The translations under genes were made by a program, and so were the position numbers. A stretch of DNA of 21,126 bases from a virus: IMG/VR virus record IMGVR_UViG_3300010370_000295, positions 1 to 21,126 of that record; one strand, given 5' to 3'. Under the pieces are notes generated by a model that made no database searches, was not told the DNA's origin, and saw only the letters and a list, made by a program, of their open reading frames with translations. The first letter of the stretch is position 1, and the number at the start of each line of letters is the position of its first letter. Shown here one piece after another: positions 6,521 to 12,611 of the stretch.

Positions 6521-7239
6521 TGGCGAAACTATGTGCTGGTGGCGTAACACTAAGAGATCAAGTAAATAAGAGATGGCCCTCAAGAGATAAGGCCAGCGAT
6601 GGTTGGATAGGCGATGCTGCTCACGCAGCACGAGAGGGATGGGGAACCAACGGCAAGGGGTCTTACCACAATCCAGATCCAAATGGAATTGTTCACGCTA
6701 TTGACTTGGACGAAGACTTTTTTGGTAAGGGTAAGGGTCAGGCAGAGGCAAAGAAGTTTGCTGAAGAGTTGGCAACCTATTGTCGTCAGGGCAAGGATGG
6801 TGGACGCATTGCCCATATTGTCTATGAAGATCAAGTAGCCTCTGGCACAGCCAACAACTGGCATTTTCGTGGTAGTGGGTACGGGCATACCCACCATATT
6901 CATATTAGTTTTACAAATAAGGCTGATCGTGATGGAAGCCCATTTAAACTTCCAATTTTTGAAACTGGAGATAAGCCAAAGCCTCCAGCGCCAAAGCCAG
7001 AGCAGGCTCCAGCATATCCAGGCAGATCTAAACTTCAGTTTAAGCAGAAGAACGCTGATGTAAGAGATTTACAGAAGCAGTTAGTTAAGAAGGGTTTTGA
7101 AATCCCCGCTGGTGCAACAGGATATTACGGAGATCAAACCGTAAGCGCAGTAAAGAAGTTTTATAAGTCTATTGGAAAGATTAAGGATGGAAAGTCAGTC
7201 GATCCTCAAGGATGGAACGCTCTGTGGGGTGCTAAGTAA
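6520..7239 (+). CDS. Endolysin: M15-type peptidase plus PG-binding domain
   Basis: 239 residues from ATG 6520, which overlaps the stop before it. A TTG at 6505 is possible but less likely. The N-terminal domain (about 1-148) resembles LAS/M15-type peptidases: H59-x2-D62 (IVHAIDLDEDF) and H126-x-H128 (HTHHIHISF) are the zinc ligands, with W114-H115 nearby. A Pro/Lys linker (150-168) leads to a peptidoglycan-binding type 1 domain (172-239; NADVRDLQKQL, then YYGDQTVSAVKKF). It would cut the peptide part of peptidoglycan and complement the glycan-cutting protein encoded upstream. It lacks a signal peptide and so needs a holin. Confidence 0.9.
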   Translation: MAKLCAGGVTLRDQVNKRWPSRDKASDGWIGDAAHAAREGWGTNGKGSYHNPDPNGIVHAIDLDEDFFGKGKGQAEAKKFAEELATYCRQGKDGGRIAHIVYEDQVASGTANNWHFRGSGYGHTHHIHISFTNKADRDGSPFKLPIFETGDKPKPPAPKPEQAPAYPGRSKLQFKQKNADVRDLQKQLVKKGFEIPAGATGYYGDQTVSAVKKFYKSIGKIKDGKSVDPQGWNALWGAK

Positions 7240-8063
7240 TGCCATATGACATTAAGGAAAATTACATGGATTGCAACGGCTATGCTGTTGTCGGTCCAGA
7301 TGGGTCAATCAAGGGCTGCCATATAAGCAGGGAAAAGGCACAGGCACAGCAAGCGGCCTTATATTCAGTAGAGGAAAAGGTTGCAAAGGCTTATTCAATG
7401 CTTGATCCATCAGAAAAGGCCTTCCACGATGCCCTTGCTTCTGTAGCAGCAAAGTATGGAAAGTTTAGCAATGAAACTCCTGTCTATGCAGGGTATGAGC
7501 CTGCTGTAGAAAATGAAAACATTCTTAAGGGAATCGTTTGCGGGAATTGCTCATTCTGGCAGGGCGATGGCGTTTGTCAAATTGTTGCAGGAGAAATTGA
7601 ATACAACGGTTATTGCCGTCTTGCAGCAATTCCATCAGAACTTGTTAATGCTGATGCCCCAGAGGTTGAAGTAGAGGAGGAAGAAATGGATAAGCAATAT
7701 AATGGCTGTGGCTGCCCTACATGCAAGGAGATGAATGTTGCTTGCAAAGACTGCCCAGTTTGTAATTCAGAAATGGGAAAGGCAGACGGAGTTCGTGTAG
7801 GACAAATGGTTTCTTGGAATTCTAGCGGCGGCAGAGCAGAAGGAAGAGTCAAGAGAATTATAAGAGAGGGATCATACAATGTCCCAAACTCTGATTTTAC
7901 AATTACTGGCACTCCAGATAATCCAGCGGTAGTCATTGAAGTATATCGTGATGGAAAGCCAAGCGGAAGAATGGTTGGTCATAGAATGGATACTCTTTCT
8001 GCAAAGAAGAGCGTATGGCTTGGAATGTTTGATCCTAGAGTTGGGCTGATGAAGCGTGGCTGA
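7239..8063 (+). CDS. Cys-rich phage protein with C-terminal Tudor-like domain
   Basis: 274 residues, ATG overlapping the endolysin stop (TAATG). Four parts are visible. Residues 1-45 hold a phage motif GCHISREKAQAQQAAL. Residues 98-130 hold four cysteines C101-x2-C104, C113 and C126 in a pattern like high-potential iron-sulfur proteins. Residues 157-175 hold six more cysteines (GCGCPTC, ACKDCPVC). Residues about 184-254 match the hypervirulence-associated Tudor domain (VGQMVSWNSSGGRAEGRVKR, with MVGHRMDTLS at the end). Similar modules are found beside capsid, portal or protease genes in actinophages, so a structural or assembly role is possible, but no catalytic residues are seen. Confidence 0.8.
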   Translation: MPYDIKENYMDCNGYAVVGPDGSIKGCHISREKAQAQQAALYSVEEKVAKAYSMLDPSEKAFHDALASVAAKYGKFSNETPVYAGYEPAVENENILKGIVCGNCSFWQGDGVCQIVAGEIEYNGYCRLAAIPSELVNADAPEVEVEEEEMDKQYNGCGCPTCKEMNVACKDCPVCNSEMGKADGVRVGQMVSWNSSGGRAEGRVKRIIREGSYNVPNSDFTITGTPDNPAVVIEVYRDGKPSGRMVGHRMDTLSAKKSVWLGMFDPRVGLMKRG

Positions 8064-8433
8064 TACCTATACTCCAACTGCTGGCATGAAGGCTGCTGCT
8101 AGGCGTGCCCTCAAATGGAAGGAAGAGGGTAAGGCAACTGGAGCAGGAACTCCTGTAGGCTGGGGAAGGGCAACAGACATTGTTGCGGGTAGAGCATTGT
8201 CCCTTGATACAGTAAAGCGTATGTATTCATTCTTCTCTCGTCATGAGGTTGATAAGAAGGGTAAAGATTTCTACAACACATCAAATCCATCAAATGGTCG
8301 CATCATGTGGGACGCATGGGGTGGAGATGCAGGATTCTCTTGGTCAAGAAAGATTGTCCAAAGAGAGGATGCAAAGAAGTTGTGGAAAGGGTCAGCATTT
8401 GATGCAGATGTTGACAAAAGACAGCGCTCCTGA
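8056..8433 (+). CDS. Conserved phage protein, unknown role
   Basis: 125 residues from GTG 8056, overlapping the previous gene by eight bases. The sequence has blocks typical of a conserved phage module: TPTAGMKAAARRALKWKEEG, then VGWGRATDIVAGRALSLDTV, VKRMYSFFSRHEVDKKG and WDAWGGDAGFSWSRKIV. These look helical, with an aromatic-rich end. The module occurs in phages as a separate gene or fused to head proteins. I know no activity for it. It pairs by overlap with the Tudor protein and ends where a strong promoter sits. Confidence 0.82.
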   Translation: MADTYTPTAGMKAAARRALKWKEEGKATGAGTPVGWGRATDIVAGRALSLDTVKRMYSFFSRHEVDKKGKDFYNTSNPSNGRIMWDAWGGDAGFSWSRKIVQREDAKKLWKGSAFDADVDKRQRS

Positions 8434-8439
8434 TAAAAT
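8411..8439 (+). promoter_or_regulatory. Sigma70-type promoter
   Basis: TTGACA (8411-8416), a 17-base spacer and TAAAAT (8434-8439). The -35 and spacer lie inside the end of the preceding gene and the -10 follows directly after its TGA. Predicted start is near 8446. A weak CTCCT/AGGAG inverted repeat (8427-8431 with 8448-8452) brackets the -10, its right arm being the SD of the next gene. Confidence 0.8.
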
Positions 8440-8461
8440 TTATATAAAGGAGTTGATGGGA

Positions 8462-8806
8462 ATGATACCCTTCATCTTGTTTACATTTTCTCCATCATTT
8501 TCATATTTGTGGGGAGTAATGATAAACTTAATATATCTTGTAAGAACAGACAAAGTAGATAGAGCATTTGATACGATCATAAAAGACGTAGAAGAGCCAG
8601 AGGAAGATGAAGATATGGACGAGTTTATCAGCGTAGCGGTAATAGAGGATAGGGCGTATTGGGTAGTAGACAATACGTTTTATGTCGCAGAAATAGTAGA
8701 CGGAGAAATTGATAAAACATCTTCTCGCCCTATCAATGCCTTTGAAATGTCTATAAAAGATATAAATAAAATGTTGTTCATATTGGATAATCTAGTAGAA
8801 GGATAG
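8462..8806 (+). CDS. Membrane-anchored protein, unknown
   Basis: 114 residues. I chose ATG 8462 because AAGGAG (8447-8452) is nine bases upstream; ATG 8456 would be too close. Residues 1-27 are hydrophobic (MIPFILFTFSPSF, then YLWGVMINLIYLV) and should span the membrane once. A charged link (RTDKVDRAF) and a very acidic stretch EEPEEDEDMDEF follow. The remainder (about 58-114) looks like a compact beta/alpha domain (FISVAVIEDRAYWVV, TFYVAEIVDGEI) facing the cytoplasm. It has its own promoter and is followed by a gene at two bases. Not recognised. Confidence 0.8.
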   Translation: MIPFILFTFSPSFSYLWGVMINLIYLVRTDKVDRAFDTIIKDVEEPEEDEDMDEFISVAVIEDRAYWVVDNTFYVAEIVDGEIDKTSSRPINAFEMSIKDINKMLFILDNLVEG

Positions 8807-8808
8807 TA

Positions 8809-9153
8809 ATGAATATCGTTGTTCAGGGAACTAAGGAGTTCTCAGACTATAATGTATTTTTGCGTGCCATGGGCGTTGCTCTTTCAGATATTTCAGATAA
8901 GGAGTTTAACGTCTACTCCGTTGGTCCCGCGCAGGTAAATTCTTTTACTGCTGAGTTTTGTAATCGGTCAGAGAATAGCCTAAAGCAGCGAGGGATCAAG
9001 ACAAAGTTCTATCGTGTTCCATCCTCATACATTGAGGAGAATCTTGATAGTTTTGACTATTTTGCTTTTCTTTCAGCACCAAGTCAGAAGCCATCACGAC
9101 TGGTTGCTTCAGCAGAACTTCATGGGATCGAAGTAGGAATCTTTAGGTACTAA
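8809..9153 (+). CDS. Hypothetical protein, possible Rossmann/SLOG-like fold
   Basis: 114 residues from ATG two bases after the previous stop. It opens with MNIVVQGTKEFSDYNVFLRA, a beta strand, then a G-T-K-x-F turn and a helix, resembling DUF2493/SLOG-like nucleotide-binding proteins. Later strands (EFNVYSVGPAQVN, DYFAFLSAPSQ and a final GIEVGIFRY) support a small alpha/beta fold. The family is known in actinophages without a function. It precedes the deaminase by eight bases, so nucleotide handling is a reasonable guess, but the SLOG link is weak. Confidence 0.78.
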   Translation: MNIVVQGTKEFSDYNVFLRAMGVALSDISDKEFNVYSVGPAQVNSFTAEFCNRSENSLKQRGIKTKFYRVPSSYIEENLDSFDYFAFLSAPSQKPSRLVASAELHGIEVGIFRY

Positions 9154-9161
9154 GGATAATA

Positions 9162-9542
9162 ATGATTAGTAATAGGGATAATGCCTATCTTAGTGTTGCA
9201 CGCTATTGTGCAAAGAAGTCTTCCGCAAGAAAGATGCATGGCGCTATTGTTGTAAAGGGCGGAAGAGTATTGGGAACTGGATTTAACAGAAATAGGAATA
9301 ATCCAAATATTGTTTCTCCAGAGCATATCAAGACAGAATGCTCGTATCATGCAGAAGAGTCTGCTATTCGTGATGCTGGAAACGATGTTCGTGGAGCAAT
9401 CATTTATGTAGCAAGAGTAAATAGACATGGAGAAGATCGTGATAGTAAGCCATGTCCCAAGTGCTTGACTCTAATCAAGGAGTCTGGAATCAAAAGAGTA
9501 ATCTACACAACAAGTTCAGGGAGAATTGATGTTCATCACTAG
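9162..9542 (+). CDS. dCMP/cytidine deaminase family protein
   Basis: 126 residues. The zinc deaminase motifs are plain: H63-A64-E65 (CSYHAEESAI) and P97-C98-x2-C101 (SKPCPKCLTL), with the usual GAIVVKGGRVLGTGFN strand-turn near 27-41. Such enzymes turn dCMP into dUMP for dTTP synthesis, or deaminate other pyrimidine or guanine substrates. At 126 residues it lacks the longer insertion of T4-type dCMP deaminases, so the exact substrate is open. The gene overlaps the next one by 14 bases. Together with the IMPDH/GMPR-like gene at 19182 it points to phage control of nucleotide pools. Confidence 0.88.
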   Translation: MISNRDNAYLSVARYCAKKSSARKMHGAIVVKGGRVLGTGFNRNRNNPNIVSPEHIKTECSYHAEESAIRDAGNDVRGAIIYVARVNRHGEDRDSKPCPKCLTLIKESGIKRVIYTTSSGRIDVHH

Positions 9543-9747
9543 TTTGTCAGAGATGGAGCAGATTGTTGCTTCACGTTCAGACCTTCATTGGGAAGGCTGG
9601 GACGTAGTGCGTTACAAGAAGAACCCAAATGCACAGTTTGATGTGACTGGCGTTTTTAGAAATGGTTCTTGGCACAAGCGTTACGTTTTTCCAATCACTG
9701 AGGATGGATGGTCCATTCCACATAGCATTGGAAATCGTGATGCATAA
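9529..9747 (+). CDS. Small conserved protein next to WhiB
   Basis: 72 residues from ATG 9529. GGGAGA at 9518-9523 is the SD; TTG 9526 is the alternative. The sequence is rich in aromatics (DLHWEGWDVVRYKK, FRNGSWHKRYVFPITEDGW) and should form a small beta-sheet domain of about 60 residues. No cysteines or catalytic motifs are seen. It overlaps the deaminase by 14 bases and WhiB by eight, so it is made together with both. Function is unknown. Confidence 0.78.
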   Translation: MFITSLSEMEQIVASRSDLHWEGWDVVRYKKNPNAQFDVTGVFRNGSWHKRYVFPITEDGWSIPHSIGNRDA

Positions 9748-10021
9748 ATGGAAAGATAAAGCAAAGTGTCTTGGAATGGACACCAATATATTTTTTGATA
9801 AGTATGAAGAGGATCAAAAGATTGCAGCGAGCATAGATCTTTTATGTAGAGATTGCCCAGTAAATAGACAGTGTTTTGCCGTAGGTGTCTCCAACAAGGA
9901 ATGGGGAGTCTGGGGTGGTGTTTATTTAAAAGAGGGAAACATCGACAAGGAGTTTAATGCTCATAAGACAAAGCAGTCATGGTTTGATACTTGGCAGTCC
10001 TTGACGATGGAGAAGAGATGA
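9740..10021 (+). CDS. WhiB-family iron-sulfur transcription factor
   Basis: 93 residues from ATG 9740. It has the four WhiB cysteines C10, C36-x2-C39-x5-C45 (LLCRDCPVNRQC) and the G(V/I)WGG turn (WGVWGGVY at 55-62). The C-terminal part has few basic residues before the end. WhiB proteins bind [4Fe-4S] and interact with the major sigma factor. They are restricted to Actinobacteria and their phages, so this gene is the best host marker in the window. Phage WhiB copies such as that of TM4 are known to interfere with host WhiB2 and superinfection. A similar role here is inference. Confidence 0.93.
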   Translation: MHKWKDKAKCLGMDTNIFFDKYEEDQKIAASIDLLCRDCPVNRQCFAVGVSNKEWGVWGGVYLKEGNIDKEFNAHKTKQSWFDTWQSLTMEKR

Positions 10022-10281
10022 TTTATACACCCAAGATGAAGGCTCTGGTTCATTCAGTTCCAGTACCTGCTGATTTTATAATGGACGTTGTAGAGTATGA
10101 CATGTACCCGCCCTATATTGGCCTTAGATTTTATGAAAGCCACTGGAGACACATGTCTGATAGGGAGCGTCTTAAGTGTATCTCCTATCTACAAAAGGTT
10201 AAGGCTATTATTGAGTCCCATGGCGTGCCAGTAACACTTGATCCAGTGTATGACGTTCCTGGAGGACAAAAGTTAGGATGA
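10018..10281 (+). CDS. Hypothetical protein between WhiB and glycosyltransferase
   Basis: 87 residues from ATG 10018, with GGAG at 10009-10012; it overlaps the WhiB stop. The N-terminus (MIYTPKMKALVHSVPVPADF) is followed by VVEYDMYPPYIGLRFYESHW and a helical SDRERLKCISYLQKVKAIIE. It ends with a Pro/Gly-rich VTLDPVYDVPGGQ. No family is recognised. It overlaps the glycosyltransferase by four bases (ATGA), making a chain deaminase - small protein - WhiB - this gene - glycosyltransferase. Confidence 0.8.
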   Translation: MIYTPKMKALVHSVPVPADFIMDVVEYDMYPPYIGLRFYESHWRHMSDRERLKCISYLQKVKAIIESHGVPVTLDPVYDVPGGQKLG

Positions 10282-11138
10282 GTATCTTTGTTTCTATAGT
10301 TTCATATCGTGATACAGAACTCTTGCCAACAATTAAAAGTATTTTACAAAATGCTGATGATCCAAGCGATCTTCATTTTGGCGTAGTGTCACAGGATCTA
10401 AAGAATAGTCATCCAGATCTTTCTTTTATCAAGCAACTCTCTTACCTTAAAATGGATTTTCGGGAGGCAAGGGGAGTTGGATATGCTAGAAAGATTGCTA
10501 TGGAAATGTATGACAATCAATCTTTTTATTTTCAAATAGACTCTCATATGCGTGCTGCTCAAGGATGGGATACAAAACTAAAAAGCATGTACGATACATG
10601 CTCTTCTTTAGAAAAAAATGAAAAGATAATCCTGAGCCAATTTCCTGCACCATATGAAATTCATACAGACGGATCAATATTCTATCCAAAAAATCATTAT
10701 GAACTTTGGGACATTCCAAGTTGGTCAAAGGTTCACAACAGAGATCACGGAGCATGGTCAGCAACAAGACAAATAATTAAAGACCTTTCTGTGCCACATA
10801 TATCAGAAACAGTTCTGGCTGGATATCTTTTTGCCCCCAAGCCTTTCGTAAAAGAAATTCCATACGATGAAAGAATATCTTTTATGGGAGAAGAACTTTG
10901 TATAGCAATCAGAGCCTATACGAGAGGTTGGAAGATATATGCTCCAAATGAAATGCTTCTTTGGCATTTCTATAAAAGAAAGTTAAGCCCAAAGATTTGG
11001 AATCAAAATGATGATATTAAGAGGCCGCTGAAGTGGGTAGAAATGGAAATGGAGTCTAAGAAGGTACAGAAAAATATTCTGCTTGGTAATGAGACAGGGT
11101 TATATGGAATCGATAACCATGACAAGTATCTTGAGTAA
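10278..11138 (+). CDS. GlcNAc-transferase-like glycosyltransferase, probably truncated by TAA
   Basis: 286 residues as read. It opens IFVSIVSYRDTELLPTIKS and has EARGVGYAR (63-71), the nucleotide-sugar metal motif D88-S-H90 (YFQIDSHMRAAQGWD), AGYLFAPK and GEE (204-206) with LWHFYKR (228-234). These fit the Skp1-type/GT60-like GlcNAc transferase group. After TAA 11136-11138 the same frame stays open for 32 codons (11139-11234) to TGA 11235-11237. It encodes QDFIGINFADFYKNE and more, like the usual C-terminal end of the family, and a terminator-like hairpin starts right there. So a single nonsense change, readthrough or a sequencing error probably shortens a 319-residue protein. Confidence 0.85.
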   Translation: MSIFVSIVSYRDTELLPTIKSILQNADDPSDLHFGVVSQDLKNSHPDLSFIKQLSYLKMDFREARGVGYARKIAMEMYDNQSFYFQIDSHMRAAQGWDTKLKSMYDTCSSLEKNEKIILSQFPAPYEIHTDGSIFYPKNHYELWDIPSWSKVHNRDHGAWSATRQIIKDLSVPHISETVLAGYLFAPKPFVKEIPYDERISFMGEELCIAIRAYTRGWKIYAPNEMLLWHFYKRKLSPKIWNQNDDIKRPLKWVEMEMESKKVQKNILLGNETGLYGIDNHDKYLE

Positions 11139-11234
11139 CAAGACTTTATTGGAATTAACTTTGCTGACTTTTATAAGAATGAGATAAACAAAAAGGTGAA
11201 CAACTCGTTAAGAGTAGAAGAAATAATGTTTCCG

Positions 11235-11260
11235 TGACTATAATCATAGTCATTTTGTTT
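11235..11260 (+). terminator. Terminator-like hairpin with T-rich tail
   Basis: TGACTAT (11235-11241) and ATAGTCA (11246-11252) form a 7-bp stem with a 4-base loop, followed by TTTTGTTT. The stem is A+T-rich and so moderate in strength. The hairpin begins on the TGA that closes the extended glycosyltransferase frame. Confidence 0.6.
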
Positions 11261-11287
11261 GACCAATGAACAAATTTCTGGTACGAT
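11259..11287 (+). promoter_or_regulatory. Promoter for small gene at 11317
   Basis: TTGACC (11259-11264), a 17-base spacer and TACGAT (11282-11287) preceded by TGG. This fits an actinobacterial housekeeping promoter (TTGAC / TAnnnT). Predicted start is near 11294, followed by AAGGAGG at 11303-11309. Confidence 0.65.
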
Positions 11288-11316
11288 ATATGTATCACCC
11301 AAAAGGAGGAATTTAC

Positions 11317-11472
11317 ATGAAGGCACTTTCACGCCTATTTGCGAATCTTTTCACAAGCCCTGCCACAAGCAGCATAGAAAAGATGCACAGAGAATGGGAT
11401 CGTCAGAGGGCAAAGGCAATGTCCCCAAGCGAACTTTCTGAAATTGATGCAATATTTGCCCGTCACATCTAA
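11317..11472 (+). CDS. Small conserved protein
   Basis: 51 residues from ATG 11317, fixed by a perfect AAGGAGG seven bases upstream; an earlier ATG at 11266 lies before the predicted transcript start. The product has a hydrophobic, slightly basic start (MKALSRLFANLFTSPATSS), then a helical charged part EKMHREWDRQRAKAMS and the end SEIDAIFARHI. The charged stretch with REWDRQRAxA recurs in actinophage and actinobacterial small proteins that I know only as hypothetical. It sits alone between two promoters as a single-gene unit. Confidence 0.75.
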   Translation: MKALSRLFANLFTSPATSSIEKMHREWDRQRAKAMSPSELSEIDAIFARHI

Positions 11473-11516
11473 TTGACAATCATCCACTCCATACGATATA
11501 ATTTTGGAGTGGATGA
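11473..11516 (+). promoter_or_regulatory. Consensus promoter with 11-bp inverted repeat around the -10
   Basis: TTGACA (11473-11478), an 18-base spacer and TATAAT (11497-11502). TCATCCACTCC (11480-11490) and GGAGTGGATGA (11506-11516) are perfect inverted repeats whose 15-base centre holds the -10. The left arm fills the spacer and the right arm covers the predicted start (near 11509). As the left arm would not be in this promoter's own transcript, a DNA operator fits better than an RNA hairpin for initiation here. In readthrough RNA from upstream it could fold. Confidence 0.85.
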
Positions 11517-11563
11517 GTCATATGATGAGGACTATCTATCATCATACTACGAAGGAGATTTAA
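11513..11563 (+). other. Possible 16-residue leader peptide
   Basis: ATG 11513 lies about four bases after the predicted start and opens a frame MSHMMRTIYHHTTKEI ending TAA 11561-11563. The next codon is the GTG of the following gene, in the same frame, and its AAGGAG (11552-11557) lies inside the leader. It may couple or tune translation, or be chance. Confidence 0.3.
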
Positions 11564-11743
11564 GTGCTGGATGCCAGAGGAATACCAACTAGAGAGTGTC
11601 CCAGTTGTGCATCATGCCTGTTTACTGTTCAGGTAGTGTTTGATGATCAATACGAGATCGGCATGTACCTTCTTGATGCAGAGTGTGCGATGTGTCATAC
11701 CAAGGTGACCGCTCCTACACCATTGGATTTGGTAGAACAATGA
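11564..11743 (+). CDS. Small zinc-ribbon protein
   Basis: 59 residues from GTG 11564, with AAGGAG at 11552-11557. It reads MLDARGIPTRECPSCASCLF, with C12-x2-C15-x2-C18, then VVFDDQYEIGMYLLDAECAM, with C-x2-C (AECAMC) near 41-44, and ends VTAPTPLDLVEQ. Two Cys pairs separated by a beta-rich stretch make a zinc ribbon. Near-identical layouts are common in actinophages, but the role is not known. Its stop overlaps the next ATG (ATGA), and it is the first gene after the strongest operator-like promoter of the window. Confidence 0.82.
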   Translation: MLDARGIPTRECPSCASCLFTVQVVFDDQYEIGMYLLDAECAMCHTKVTAPTPLDLVEQ

Positions 11744-11976
11744 CAGAGTTCTATGCAAAAATTGTGCCAACAGACAAGGGGATGTTTAGATTTCGTGCAA
11801 CAATATGGAGATCAGAAAATAATATTGATAGCCCTTGGATGACTAGAGGATTTTTTACCATCAATGCAGCAAGAAGATGGTCAATTAGAAATATAACAAA
11901 ACTAGTATTCTTTCATAATAAAATGCTATTTATAAAAGAACAGGACATAGTAAGGAGAAAGTGGAATGAGCAATGA
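11740..11976 (+). CDS. Hypothetical basic protein
   Basis: 78 residues from ATG 11740. A longer reading from 11683 would lie wholly over the zinc-ribbon gene, so ATGA coupling decides the start. The protein is basic and beta-rich: MTEFYAKIVPTDKGMFRFRA, ATIWRSENNIDSPWMTRGFF, then INAARRWSIRNITKLVF and a basic end. The pattern of strand-strand-helix (a double-stranded RNA-binding-like or DUF1508-like layout) is suggestive but not enough to name it. It overlaps the next gene by 11 bases. Confidence 0.78.
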   Translation: MTEFYAKIVPTDKGMFRFRATIWRSENNIDSPWMTRGFFTINAARRWSIRNITKLVFFHNKMLFIKEQDIVRRKWNEQ

Positions 11977-12136
11977 AGAACTTCTACAGAAAGTTTTAAG
12001 CGCAACAATCGAAAGATTTGGAAAGCAGTCAATAGCACATGAAGCAGAGATTGCAAACCTTTCCTCTCAGATTTTTATTCTATCTTCTCAGATAGAAGAA
12101 CTAAAGTCTGATAAGCCAGCAAAAAATAAAGAATAG
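11966..12136 (+). CDS. Small coiled-coil protein
   Basis: 56 residues from ATG 11966, with AAGGAG at 11951-11956. Nearly the whole sequence is a helix with Leu/Ile/Phe every three or four residues (SNEELLQKVLSATIERFGKQ; then EIANLSSQIFILSSQIEELK) and a Lys-rich end. This predicts a short coiled coil that could dimerise or cap another protein. Nothing more specific can be read. It is the last gene of the 11473 transcription unit and is followed directly by a new promoter. Confidence 0.7.
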   Translation: MSNEELLQKVLSATIERFGKQSIAHEAEIANLSSQIFILSSQIEELKSDKPAKNKE

Positions 12137-12148
12137 TGATATAATCAC
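12136..12148 (+). promoter_or_regulatory. Extended -10 inside a GTGA/TCAC repeat
   Basis: TGATATAAT (12137-12145 counting the T of GTGA) is an extended -10, with no clear -35. GTGA (12136-12139) and TCAC (12145-12148) flank it symmetrically. The next ATG is six bases after the hexamer (12152) and lacks an SD, so the mRNA is probably leaderless. Confidence 0.5.
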
Positions 12149-12151
12149 ATT

Positions 12152-12439
12152 ATGTATAGATTTATGTTGAATGACATTAGCAAGCGTGATTATAATACTG
12201 CTGCTCGCCGTAGAATGGCTGAATCAGGTCAGGCTATGCCAGACGGATCATTTCCTATTGCCAATCGTGCAGACTTGCAGAATGCCATTCAGTCAGTTGG
12301 TCGTGCGAGCAACTATGAGGCTGCTCGTCGTCATATCATCTCCCGCGCCCGTGCGTTAGGAGCAGAGGATATGCTTCCAGAGGACTGGAAGAAGTCAGAG
12401 AAGTCAATGTTCTCTAATGTCCTATCACCAAGATGGTAA
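12152..12439 (+). CDS. DUF6582-like phage protein
   Basis: 95 residues. The core (about 14-79) reads AARRRMAESGQAMPDGSFPI, ADLQNAIQSVGRASNYEAAR and RRHIISRARALGAEDMLPEDW. This helical module is widespread in actinophages, where it occurs alone or fused to protease or capsid proteins; I match it to DUF6582 from memory. No catalytic residues are evident. There is no SD and the ATG follows a -10 box by six bases, which suggests leaderless expression. Its stop overlaps the next small gene by seven bases. Confidence 0.82.
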   Translation: MYRFMLNDISKRDYNTAARRRMAESGQAMPDGSFPIANRADLQNAIQSVGRASNYEAARRHIISRARALGAEDMLPEDWKKSEKSMFSNVLSPRW

Positions 12440-12591
12440 GCATTTTTGAAGATGATAGCGAATATGTTTGCGTATCACATAACATGCTAATTCCATGCCC
12501 AATGGGGGACAATCATCTTGTTTCTAATTGGCCCACTGATGTTGCAAAGGTTCTTGACACCATTGCAAATCACAAGTATAATAACGAGTAA
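12433..12591 (+). CDS. Small hypothetical protein
   Basis: 52 residues from ATG 12433, overlapping the end of the previous gene. It reads MVSIFEDDSEYVCVSHNMLI, then PCPMGDNHLVSNWPTDVAKV and LDTIANHKYNNE. It has two cysteines but no metal motif. No strong SD is visible, so expression would rely on coupling. The next promoter lies wholly inside its 3' end. Composition and codon use look like its neighbours, but the short length keeps confidence moderate. Confidence 0.55.
   Translation: MVSIFEDDSEYVCVSHNMLIPCPMGDNHLVSNWPTDVAKVLDTIANHKYNNE
12554..12582 (+). promoter_or_regulatory. Perfect consensus sigma70-type promoter
   Basis: TTGACA (12554-12559), exactly 17 bases, then TATAAT (12577-12582). 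Predicted start is near 12589, giving a leader of about 23 bases to ATG 12612. It lies inside the end of the small gene before it. Confidence 0.88.
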
Positions 12592-12611
12592 CTACTACAG
12601 TTAGGCAATCA

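Noticed and set aside
8809-9153. Firm SLOG/DprA-like assignment
   Set aside because: Only the opening GTKEF strand-turn-helix fits; other conserved positions are missing, so it is kept as possible only.
11136-11138. Stop-codon reassignment or phage suppressor tRNA for TAA
   Set aside because: TAA is used as a normal stop at many gene junctions (TAATG) and none of the ten anticodons reads TAA.
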